Origin: CAYMTN01 sp964393335
GTDB lineage: Bacteria; Chloroflexota; Anaerolineae; Aggregatilineales; Aggregatilineaceae
Direction of reading: 5' to 3'
Length of the DNA stretch: 8,243 bases
Assembly (NCBI GenBank): GCA_964393335.1
Contig: CAYMTN010000234.1
Span: forward strand, 1-8,243
Both the position numbers and the translations under genes were made by a program. Position 1 is the first letter of the stretch. Every line of letters starts with the position of its first letter. The notes beneath the pieces are model-generated. The model searched no databases. It saw only the letters and a list, made by a program, of their open reading frames with translations, and was not told the DNA's origin. Of the stretch, positions 1-6,406 are shown one piece after another.

Positions 1-2759
1 GCGTTCGACCAATCCGTGTGGATGATGCCGCGCATGCCGTAGGACTGCACCGGGGTGTTGGCCGCCATGCTGTAGTAGCAGGTCAGGTACTCGCTCCAAT
101 CCGGCTTGCGCACGGTGACCCACACCGCTTTGGGCGTGCTGGCCGCGTTGCCCAGGTCGAAGGTCACGTCGAAGATCGTGCCGGTCGTGGGCGTGACGTT
201 CAGGTCCTGGATGACTGCCGCGCCGCTGGGACTGGGCGACTGGCGGTAGAACTCCAGCACGCCTGCGTTCACAGTATGACTGATCTCGCCCCAGAAACCC
301 CATTCGGACTCGTCTGCGCTGAAATCGCCATTGCGCACCAGGTTGCTTGTTGAGGAAACCTCCACCGACCCCGCAGTGCATGGTATGCCCGGATTGATTG
401 GACGTGTCACACCAAGCTGATCGGTTGTGGTGCCGTTGCAGGCCAGGGTTACACCGTTATTGTTAACGGTTGTGCCGTTGGGGATCGCACTAATCGCATC
501 GCTAGGAGCAACGGGCGTATGCACCTGCTGGCCGGGACCGCCGCCGCTCAACGGCCCCAGGTTCAGCGTAGCGCTGTTGAGTGACCCGGTTCCGCTGAAA
601 CCGCACGAAGCATCGCCGGAAAGGTTGTAACCCGCGTCCGCGAACGTGCCAGAGCAGTTCGCACCGCTGCTGCCGGGTTCCAGCAGGGTGCCCGCTAATT
701 GCACTGTGCCACTGGAGTTGAGGATGCCGCCGCCGACGGTAGCCGAGTTGCCGGAGAGTGTGCTGGCGGTTACCGTCAGCGTACTGTCGTTGACGATGCC
801 ACCGCCAGCATTGGCCGAGTTGCCAGAGAGCGTGCTGTTGGTCACCGTCAGCGTGCCGCCGGAAAAGTTGAAGATGCCGCCGCCTAAGGTGGCCGAGCTG
901 CCGGTCAGTGTGCTGTCGCTCACCGTCACTGTGCCGCCGTCATTGTAGATGCCGCCGCCATAGCTATCGCCGGTGGTGGGGGTAGCCGAGTTGCCGGAGA
1001 GCGTGCTGTTGGTCACTGTCACCGTACCACCGCCGTTGGCGACTCCACCACCGCTTAAAGTGGCCGAGTTGCCGGAGAGTGTGCCGCTGGTCACTGTCAC
1101 CGTGCCGTTATTGAGGATGCCGCCGCCTAAGGTGGCCGAGTTGGTGGAGAGCGTGCTGGCTGTCACCGTCACCGTGCCGACGTTGTGGATGGCACCACCG
1201 CCCGTGGTGGCAGAGTTGTCAGACAGTGTACTGTTGGTCACCGTCACCGTGCCGTTATTGAGGATGCCGCCTCCATAATCAGCATTGCCATTCTGCACGG
1301 CGATCTCGTTGAGCGTGAGATCGCCTGTGCCGGTTACGGCAAACACCCGCACGGCGTTGTTCCCACTGACGAAATGATTCGCGCCCTCCAGCGTGATCGG
1401 GCTGCTGACGTCCGGCAGTGCCTCCGTCAGGGTGATATCGGCCCCGAGCGTGATCGTGTCCAGAGTTGCAGGGGTCGCATTGGCTATGATGACGCAGGCG
1501 GCCAGTTCATCTTCGGTCAGGATATTAGCTGGATCGCAAGGCCTGCTCACCTCCACCGCGCCACTGGTGCAGGCGTCCCCCATGTTGATTGGACGATCCT
1601 GGCCGAGTTGGTCGGTGAATCCGCTCTGATTGCAGGTCCAACTCACCGTACCGTTGGTGATAGTTGTGCCGCTAGGGATCGCGCCAATTGCATCGCTTAG
1701 AGCAACTGGTGTATGCACCTGCTGACCGGGGCCGCCTCCGCTCAACGGACCCAGGTTCAGCGTGGCATTGTTGAGTGAACCGGTCCCGCTGAAGTAACAT
1801 GTATCGTCATCCGACAGGTTGTAGCCATTGTCGAGCAGGGAGACGGAGCAGTTCCCCCCAGCGCTGGTGTCGAAGATCGTTCCGGCCAGGTATGCCATGC
1901 CCAAGTCTTTGTAGATGCCACCGCCGGCGGTGGCCGAGTTGCCGGTGAGCGTGCTGTTGGTCACCGTCAGCGCGTCGCCGTAGTCGAAGATTCCACCCCC
2001 CTCACCGGTGACCGAGTTGCCGGACAACGTGCTATTGGTCACTGTCACCATGCCACCGAAATCGCTGAAGATGCCGCCGCCCTCGAATTCGGCCCAGTTG
2101 CTGGACAGCGTGCTGTTGGTTACCGACAGCGTGCTATTGTTGTAGATACCGCCGCCCTCGAAAGTGACCGAGTTGCCGGACAACGTGCTATTGGTTACCG
2201 TCACCGTGCCGCTGGCGTTATAGATGCCGCCACCCGAGGTCGCCGTGTTGCCGGACAACGTGCTGTTGCTCACCGTCACTGTGCCGCCGAAGGTGTTGTA
2301 GATGCCGCCACCCTGGAGGGCCCAGTTGCCGGAGAGCGTGCTGTTGGTCACTATCACCGTCCTGCCGTTGTTGAAGATTCCGCCGCCATGATCGGCACCG
2401 CCATTCTTTACGGTGATCTCGTTGAGTGTGAGATAGCCGGAACCGGTTACATTAAACACCCGCATGGTGTGGGCCCCGCTGACGAAATGATTCCCTCCCT
2501 CAAACGTGATCGGGCTGGTGATGTCTGGCAGTGCCGCCGTCAGTGTAATATCTGCGCCGAGGGTGAGCGTGCCCGAGACCGAGCCGCTATTTGCTAAGGT
2601 GATGCATGCAACCAGTTCAAGTTCGCTTAGGATAGACGAATCGCATATCCATTGCATTTCCGCTGCGCGTGCAGTACGAGGACTCCACCCAGGTAATGCG
2701 CCCACGGTGAACATCAGCCCAACCAGCAACAAACTGAAACCAACCGGCGCCTTTTTCAT
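1..2759 (-). CDS. Secreted repeat-rich surface protein, choice-of-anchor-Q-like, partial (C-terminus off the left edge)
   Basis: One uninterrupted frame of 919 codons runs from ATG at 2759 to the left edge. AGGAG at 2767-2771 sits 7 nt before the start. The N-terminus (MKK, hydrophobic stretch about residues 6-25, ARA near 30-32) is a Sec signal peptide. Residues about 39-407 and 408-805 are two tandem copies of one module: a Cys-containing head (C39/C53, repeated at C408), the motif LTLGADITLT...PITFEG, six to seven repeats of the type GGGIYN...TVTVTNSTLSGNSAT, and a cap (GYNLS, FSGTGSLNNATLNLGPL, DQLGQDRPIN). Such repeats form parallel beta-helices in PMP-like and choice-of-anchor-Q proteins, so a role at the cell surface is inferred. 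From residue 806 (NLVRNGDFS) a beta-sandwich resembling carbohydrate-binding modules begins; the sorting signal would lie beyond the edge. The exact ligand is unknown. Thr, Ser, Asn and Gly dominate the composition. Confidence 0.9.
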   Translation of the reverse strand, partial: MKKAPVGFSLLLVGLMFTVGALPGWSPRTARAAEMQWICDSSILSELELVACITLANSGSVSGTLTLGADITLTAALPDITSPITFEGGNHFVSGAHTMRVFNVTGSGYLTLNEITVKNGGADHGGGIFNNGRTVIVTNSTLSGNWALQGGGIYNTFGGTVTVSNSTLSGNTATSGGGIYNASGTVTVTNSTLSGNSVTFEGGGIYNNSTLSVTNSTLSSNWAEFEGGGIFSDFGGMVTVTNSTLSGNSVTGEGGGIFDYGDALTVTNSTLTGNSATAGGGIYKDLGMAYLAGTIFDTSAGGNCSVSLLDNGYNLSDDDTCYFSGTGSLNNATLNLGPLSGGGPGQQVHTPVALSDAIGAIPSGTTITNGTVSWTCNQSGFTDQLGQDRPINMGDACTSGAVEVSRPCDPANILTEDELAACVIIANATPATLDTITLGADITLTEALPDVSSPITLEGANHFVSGNNAVRVFAVTGTGDLTLNEIAVQNGNADYGGGILNNGTVTVTNSTLSDNSATTGGGAIHNVGTVTVTASTLSTNSATLGGGILNNGTVTVTSGTLSGNSATLSGGGVANGGGTVTVTNSTLSGNSATPTTGDSYGGGIYNDGGTVTVSDSTLTGSSATLGGGIFNFSGGTLTVTNSTLSGNSANAGGGIVNDSTLTVTASTLSGNSATVGGGILNSSGTVQLAGTLLEPGSSGANCSGTFADAGYNLSGDASCGFSGTGSLNSATLNLGPLSGGGPGQQVHTPVAPSDAISAIPNGTTVNNNGVTLACNGTTTDQLGVTRPINPGIPCTAGSVEVSSTSNLVRNGDFSADESEWGFWGEISHTVNAGVLEFYRQSPSPSGAAVIQDLNVTPTTGTIFDVTFDLGNAASTPKAVWVTVRKPDWSEYLTCYYSMAANTPVQSYGMRGIIHTDWSN
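690..1285 (-). repeat. Imperfect ~75-bp tandem repeats, module B
   Basis: About eight units, each encoding roughly 23-30 residues of the form GGGI-(L/F/Y/V)N-x-GTVTVTNSTLSGNSAT. At DNA level the recurring plus-strand words are gccggagagcgtgctgttgg and gatgccgccgcc. One unit (around 950-985) is longer, with an added PTTGDSY stretch. Units keep reading frame, as expected for beta-helix coils. Confidence 0.85.
1900..2395 (-). repeat. Imperfect ~75-bp tandem repeats, module A
   Basis: About seven units encoding GGGI(Y/F)N...VTVTNSTLSGN(S/T)(A/V)T, the equivalent of the 690-1285 array in the first module. The units are more diverged from one another (NWALQ, NSVTFE, NWAEFE, NSVTGE at unit ends) than those in module B. 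Confidence 0.85.
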
Positions 2760-2882
2760 CTAGCATCTCCTAATATCTAGGTACCATTGATGTTGCGTGG
2801 TTTTGTGACGCAGTTGGAATGGGAGGAGGGTGTACAGGCCCCTGCGCATCTAATTAAGAACGATCTAAAGATACGAAGCGAT

Positions 2883-2900
2883 GCTTAATCGAAATTAAGC
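2883..2900. promoter_or_regulatory. Perfect 7-bp palindrome, possible operator or 5' UTR hairpin
   Basis: GCTTAAT-CGAA-ATTAAGC is a perfect inverted repeat 124 nt upstream of the secreted-protein start. Read on the minus strand the loop is TTCG, so the transcript could fold a UUCG-capped hairpin. Its core, CTTAA-N6-TTAAG, recurs upstream of the reductase gene at 6371-6386 (13 of 16 bases identical), which favours a protein-binding site. Its function is inferred only. Confidence 0.45.
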
Positions 2901-3142
2901 TTTGAGCATAATTCATGAATCACATCCGTGGGCACAGTCAATTCTCAGTATACGCTGCAAAAAACCCGAGGGCAATCCAGGGGGTCTGTCACGGGAGAAA
3001 TGGGCGCGATCAACCCTTGCGCCAGTTAGTAGAATAGGGCCTCGCCTGACAAACAGGATGTGAGGATGCATGGGAACGAGCAACCCCACGTGAGCAACAT
3101 GCTTAGGGAGGGGCTGCAGCGGCCAAAGGAGTCGCATCATGA

Positions 3143-3307
3143 GTGACTGCGCAAACCCATGCGCTGAGGCCTGTTTTTGACAATCAGATCGTGATCCACA
3201 TGATCGACGAAAAGAGAGCCAGAGGGGTCAAGGTCAAGAACTCAAGTGATCGACAGAAACTGATCCACCTCAAGCGTGTCTCAAGGTCAGATAGTTCCCC
3301 CAGTTAA
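3143..3307 (+). CDS. Doubtful small ORF, 54 codons, GTG start
   Basis: The frame opens after a TGA at 3140 and runs from GTG to TAA. AAAGGAG at 3125-3131 lies 11 nt upstream, slightly far. The product would be a basic, partly helical peptide (NQIVIHMIDEKRARGVKVKN in its middle) of no family I recognise. The same ribosome binding site is better spaced (7 nt) for an ATG at 3139 that reads only 13 codons (MSDCANPCAEACF). Either could be a chance frame, or the remnant of an older gene. Confidence 0.15.
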   Translation: MTAQTHALRPVFDNQIVIHMIDEKRARGVKVKNSSDRQKLIHLKRVSRSDSSPS

Positions 3308-3441
3308 AGCTGCTTTGTTAAGCTGTCATAGTTGGTTCAGTAGTCACCTCCTGAGCGTGGTTGAGAAAGCGATAGGACTGCCCGCGAAATTCGAAGAAGG
3401 GAGCGATGCGCGCCCGCACCCTGGTCGATTGTGCGCAGCCC

Positions 3442-5193
3442 TTAAGCCGACAGGTGCTGCAACTTGCGCTGTGCCGTGTACAGGCGGTTGTACAGGCCGC
3501 CCACGGACACGAGTTCCTGGTGCGTCCCAATTTCCGCGATGTGCGTGTTTTCCAGCACGATGATCTTATCTGCGTTGTGCACGGTCGAGAGCCGGTGCGC
3601 GATGATGATCGTCGTCTTGCCTTCCATCAGGCGTTCCAGCGCTTCCTGGATCAGGATTTCTGTTTCCGTGTCTACTGAAGACGTCGCTTCGTCCAGGATC
3701 AGGACCGGCGCGTCCTTCAGCACAGCGCGTGCAATCGAGAGGCGCTGCTTCTGCCCGCCGGACAGCTTGACGCCGCGCTCACCGATGAGCGTGTCGTAGC
3801 CGTTGGGCAGGTCGCGGATAAACTGGTGTGCGTTGGCCACTTGCGCGGCGCGCACGATATCCGCCTCGCACGCCTCCGGGTTGCCGAACTGGATGTTCTC
3901 GCGTACGGTGCCGTGAAACAGGAACACATCTTGCAGTACAATGCTGATCTGCTGGCGCAGGCCTTCCAATTCCAGGTGACGCGTGTCGATGCCATCCAGC
4001 CGCACGGTGCCCACCACCGGGTCGTAGAAGCGCGGGATCAGGCTCACCAGCGTGGACTTGCCGACGCCGGTCGGGCCGACAAGCGCCACCATCTCCCCGG
4101 CGCCGATCTCGACACAGATATGCTCCAGCACCATATCGCCCTGGCTGTAGCAGAAGCTGACGTTCTCGAACGCGATCTCGCCTCGCGCGCGCGATTCCAG
4201 CCGGATCGCATCCGGTCGCTCCTCGATCTCCGGGCTCTCCTGCAGCAGCTCGTCCACGCGATCCCCGCTGGCCAACGCTTCTTGAATACGCTCCCATGCA
4301 TCGCTCAACATGCGAATCGGTTGGTAGAGCATTTCCAGGTACAGGAAAAAGGCGACCAGATCGGCGACGGCTAGTGTACCGTCGTTGACCAGCATACCGC
4401 CGAAGTAGATCACGACCAGCATGCCCAGTGACGAGGTGAAATCCACCAGCGGCTGGAAAATCGCCATCATCTTGAGCGCGTACAGCAGCGAGCGGCGGTA
4501 GTTGTCGATGCCGAGCGAGATCCGCTGTGCTTCGGCGTCTTCACGCGTGAAGGCTTTGATCTCACGGATGCCGGAGATGTTATCGTTTAGCACAGCGTTG
4601 AGCTGGCCGAGTTCCGTCTGACGCCGCCGGAATGCCGGGCGTACTTTTTTCGCGTAGCCGCGCATGACCAGGACCACGAACGGCACCGGGATCAAGCTCA
4701 ACAGGCCGAGCTTCCAGTTCATGAGCATCAGCATCATGCTGACGCCGACGAGGGTCAGCACGTTGACGATGATGTCCGGCACGGCATGCGCGATCAACAT
4801 TTCGAACAGGTCGGTATCGTTGACGATGCGGGACATCATCTGCCCGGTTTGTTTGTCCTCGTAAAAGCGCAACGACAGCCGCTGGAGATGCTGGTACAGG
4901 TGGTTGCGCATATCGGCCACCACGCCCCAACCGGCGATATGCGCCATGTAGCTGCGCAGGAATTGCAGTCCCCCTTTGGCGACCAGCGCCACGGCGGTCA
5001 GGATCGTCAGGCTCGTAACGTACGTCATCGTGCCGGAGTCTAGCGGTTGCTCGGTGACGGCGGCGACGAGCGACTTGATGATCCACGGGATGAGTAGTTG
5101 TACACCGACCAGCAGCACCATGCTGATCACCGTGATCACCAGTTCGGTCGTGTAGCTGCGCGCAAAATGGAAAACGAGCTTGAAAGCTTTCAT
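3442..5193 (-). CDS. ABC exporter half-transporter (fused membrane and ATPase domains)
   Basis: A complete 583-residue protein of the MsbA/MdlB/LmrA-type exporter family, in the usual length range. Residues about 1-305 are the six-helix transmembrane domain (hydrophobic segments near 17-38, 58-77, 138-158, 161-178, 243-264, 275-293), with the coupling-helix region FYEDKQTGQMMSRIVND at about 110-126. Residues about 338-575 are the nucleotide-binding domain: Walker A GPTGVGKST (373-381), Q-loop Q421, signature LSGGQ (477-481), Walker B VLILDE (497-502), D-loop SSVD (505-508) and switch H533. All catalytic residues are present, so it should be active as a homodimer or with a partner. No partner gene is adjacent. 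Substrate cannot be told from sequence; lipids, drugs or peptides are typical of the family. The start is supported by AGAGGAA at 5197-5203, 3 nt before the ATG, and by the promoter at 5264-5291. Confidence 0.95.
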   Translation of the reverse strand: MKAFKLVFHFARSYTTELVITVISMVLLVGVQLLIPWIIKSLVAAVTEQPLDSGTMTYVTSLTILTAVALVAKGGLQFLRSYMAHIAGWGVVADMRNHLYQHLQRLSLRFYEDKQTGQMMSRIVNDTDLFEMLIAHAVPDIIVNVLTLVGVSMMLMLMNWKLGLLSLIPVPFVVLVMRGYAKKVRPAFRRRQTELGQLNAVLNDNISGIREIKAFTREDAEAQRISLGIDNYRRSLLYALKMMAIFQPLVDFTSSLGMLVVIYFGGMLVNDGTLAVADLVAFFLYLEMLYQPIRMLSDAWERIQEALASGDRVDELLQESPEIEERPDAIRLESRARGEIAFENVSFCYSQGDMVLEHICVEIGAGEMVALVGPTGVGKSTLVSLIPRFYDPVVGTVRLDGIDTRHLELEGLRQQISIVLQDVFLFHGTVRENIQFGNPEACEADIVRAAQVANAHQFIRDLPNGYDTLIGERGVKLSGGQKQRLSIARAVLKDAPVLILDEATSSVDTETEILIQEALERLMEGKTTIIIAHRLSTVHNADKIIVLENTHIAEIGTHQELVSVGGLYNRLYTAQRKLQHLSA

Positions 5194-5263
5194 GCGTTCC
5201 TCTTACCAGTGCCTCAACGTGTGTACAATGCGGTGGCCCCGTGCCGCGCCACAGATACGCACG

Positions 5264-5291
5264 ATTATACCCAACCAACCCGTATGGTCAG
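5264..5291 (-). promoter_or_regulatory. Sigma-70-type promoter of the ABC transporter gene
   Basis: On the minus strand a perfect -10 box TATAAT (5269-5264) follows, after a 16-nt spacer, a 4/6 match to the -35 box, CTGACC (5291-5286). Transcription would begin near 5257, giving a leader of about 64 nt that carries the ribosome binding site at 5197-5203. Confidence 0.5.
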
Positions 5292-5299
5292 ATATTAAT

Positions 5300-5690
5300 C
5301 CGAGGCGAAGAGAGAACTCACCGTTCCGTCACAGGACGAGGTCGTAGCGGATCCTGCATGACTGGAACCGGACATGCGGTTTCTCAAACGGAACATTCTC
5401 TCTTTCCCGGATGACTGGCGGCTCACTTCCGGCGTCGTCGAGATTCACCGGAATAATCGTCGCCGGTTCGTTTTCGAGCAGCCTCAGGCCGCAATGAAAA
5501 TCCCGTGGTTCACGGCCAATTCCCTGCCCAACCGCCGCGTAGCCGGTACCGATCTGTCCAACGGATTTTGACACGACGCAAAATATCGGCCACTTGGCCC
5601 ATTCCATAACCCACCAGATGGTCGATCCCTCTATCGTCTATGGTCGGTAGTCTAGTTATAGGATTGTATTTAGGCAGCAGAAAAAAGCGG
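5300..5690. other. Stretch with no recognised gene, probably decayed sequence
   Basis: The longest open frame is minus 5607-5329 (92 codons, with motifs such as EPRDFHCGLRLLENEP and NLDDAGSEPPVIRERENV). A second minus frame, starting near 5635, reads DHLVGYGMGQVADILRR before a stop. On the plus strand 5374-5571 is also open. None matches a family I know and none has a good ribosome binding site. A short inverted repeat AACCG-N6-CGGTT lies at 5366-5381. I think this is remnant sequence like the adjoining pseudogenes, but I cannot name its origin. Confidence 0.3.
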
Positions 5691-5691
5691 C

Positions 5692-6100
5692 ATGCGTGTC
5701 ATTTTTGCCGACTCGCCGACGATCAGTTGAACGTTCGCTCTGCACTACGATCGCTGCTCAACGCCAAAACACTCCTCTCCATCATTGTTGAAGCTGCCCT
5801 GCCGACGAACTGATCGCTCCAATGCAGACCCGTGAGCCTGACCGCATTCTGTTTGACTGAGGACTGCTCAGGAGACAGCCTACAACACTTCTTGCGTTAT
5901 CACGTGAACGACGGCTCACTGTCCCCCTCATTGTTCTTACCAGCCAACCAGATATACCGACCAGGGCACTGCACGCTGGCCTGCCTGAGGAAGCGCTGGA
6001 CATGCTCCAGAAATTCCCAGAGACGATTAGGATCGATTTTTCACATCACTTGCTGGCGAACACGAAGGGTATCTATGAAATAAAACCGCAAACGATATGA
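5692..6100 (+). pseudogene. Broken response-regulator receiver gene
   Basis: Three lesions interrupt a CheY-like receiver domain. The start reads MRVIFAD in the frame of 5692. An extra 8 bases that duplicate GCCGAC (5707-5712 and 5715-5720) then shift the frame. With them removed it reads IFADDQLNVRSALRSLLN, containing the acidic pair of receivers. A second frame change near 5795-5801 leads from SIIVEAA to ADELIAPMQTREPD. ILFD holds the expected phospho-acceptor Asp at about residue 53. The next codon, TGA at 5858-5860, stands where this family has Trp (FDW). The frame resumes GLLRRQPTTLLALSRERR, then PLIVLTS with the conserved Thr/Ser, ARALHAG-like PTRALHAG, and ends at TGA 6098. The segment with the conserved Lys seems deleted. 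It resembles short receiver-only regulators seen in Chloroflexota (from memory). It is not expected to make a working protein. Confidence 0.65.
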
Positions 6101-6177
6101 AGAGCGCCATACCGTGAAATCGCGCGTATCACGATGGTCTAGCCGTGAGATAAGGAAGGATTATGCTCACTCGATAG

Positions 6178-6392
6178 GACGGCCCCGCCCGAGGCTCTAT
6201 CCTGGCGGCCTTGTTTCAGCTTGTCTTGGGCGTGCCAATAATGATGGATCTCGGATTGTATATCGTGCCACAGCTTACAGGGCAGCCTTTGTATTCCAAG
6301 CGGCTCGGAAATTTCTGTATGTACTGTGGAGTATCGCGTTAGTGGTTGCTTCACCGCTCGTCGAATTGTGCTTAACCGTATTTAAGTATTAG
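6178..6392 (+). pseudogene. Possible remnant of a polytopic membrane protein, resembling haem-copper oxidase subunit I
   Basis: From 6196 a frame reads ILAALFQLVLGVPIMMDLGL and on to YIVPQLTGQPLYSKRLGNF. The motif LTG(R/Q)PLYS(E/K)RLG after a hydrophobic helix resembles cytochrome oxidase subunit I of the CcoN/ba3-like lineages. That frame stops at TAG near 6340. A -1 shift at about 6311-6315 continues the hydrophobic pattern as LYVLWSIALVVASPLVELCL up to TAG at 6390-6392. An in-frame TAG at 6175-6177 and the lack of the haem-ligating helices show that only a fragment survives. It lies directly upstream of the reductase. The family assignment is tentative; another multi-helix protein is possible. 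Confidence 0.33.
6371..6386. promoter_or_regulatory. CTTAA-N6-TTAAG palindrome ahead of the reductase gene
   Basis: CTTAACCGTATTTAAG is a 16-bp palindrome with perfect 5-bp arms, ending 20 nt before the start codon and 4 nt before the ribosome binding site AGGGAGGA (6391-6398). It matches the site at 2884-2899 in 13 of 16 positions. A bound protein here would cover the translation-initiation region or early transcript, suggesting repression. It does not match the FNR consensus TTGAT-N4-ATCAA that often controls dms operons. Confidence 0.4.
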
Positions 6393-6406
6393 GGAGGAAC
6401 ACTCGT

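Larger units (their letters stand above)
342..2645 (-). repeat. Large tandem duplication: two ~1.1-1.2 kb modules inside the secreted protein gene
   Basis: Module A (2645-1539, residues 39-407) and module B (1538-345, residues 408-805) are collinear. Both have a head with two cysteines, the GADITLT and HFVSG motifs, RVF(N/A)VTG, LTLNEI, a run of beta-helix repeats, an NCS...GYNLS...C segment, GTGSLN(N/S)ATLNLGPLSGGG and PGQQVHTPVA, and then a DQLG-RPIN tail. They differ mainly in repeat number: about 6 full repeats plus a cap in A, about 7 plus a cap in B. This points to an internal duplication followed by gain or loss of single repeats. Confidence 0.85.
2776..3441. other. Intergenic region without a recognised gene
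   Basis: This is the stretch between the start of the secreted-protein gene and the stop of the ABC transporter gene, both on the minus strand. It holds the palindrome at 2883-2900, a doubtful small plus-strand frame at 3143-3307, and several copies of TCAAG at about 3228-3286. I see no tRNA, no clear rho-independent terminator for the ABC gene, and no convincing promoter for the secreted-protein gene. Base composition is patchy and the 2830-2920 part is AT-rich, as expected for a regulatory region. Confidence 0.5.

Noticed and set aside
18..1700. Several plus-strand open frames (18-353, 427-630, 646-948, 973-1278, 1185-1700)
   Set aside because: They are antisense shadows of the minus-strand secreted protein; their repetitive ESVLLVTVTVP text is the reverse reading of its repeats.
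690..2395. CRISPR-like array from the regularly spaced repeats
   Set aside because: The repeats are imperfect, keep reading frame, and encode beta-helix units; there are no unique spacers between identical repeats.
2913..3140. Minus-strand 75-codon frame
   Set aside because: No ribosome binding site, no known motif, and Pro/His/Arg-rich text without a plausible domain.
3149..3178. Possible terminator: GCGCA-N6-TGCGC followed by a short T run
   Set aside because: The stem is only 5 bp and the T run is separated by about 9 bases; it is also on the wrong side for either flanking gene.
3779..5278. Long overlapping frames inside the ABC transporter region (3826-4374 plus; 3779-4297 and 4580-5278 minus)
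   Set aside because: They lie in other frames of a gene with all ABC motifs intact, are rich in Arg, Ala and His as GC-rich shadows are, and have no family resemblance.
5329..5420. Group II intron domain V-like hairpin on the minus strand (AACCG-N6-CGGTT)
   Set aside because: Only a 5-bp stem is present, there is no 34-nt domain V fold with the catalytic triad in the right place, and no reverse transcriptase is nearby.
6114..6392. Intact 92-codon gene upstream of dmsA
   Set aside because: Its first two thirds are unlike any protein and basic; only its last ~28 codons fit the oxidase-like remnant after a frameshift, so I treat the region as a pseudogene.
6366..6406. FNR box controlling dmsA
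   Set aside because: No TTGAT-N4-ATCAA-like site found; the palindrome present has CTTAA/TTAAG arms with a 6-base spacer.
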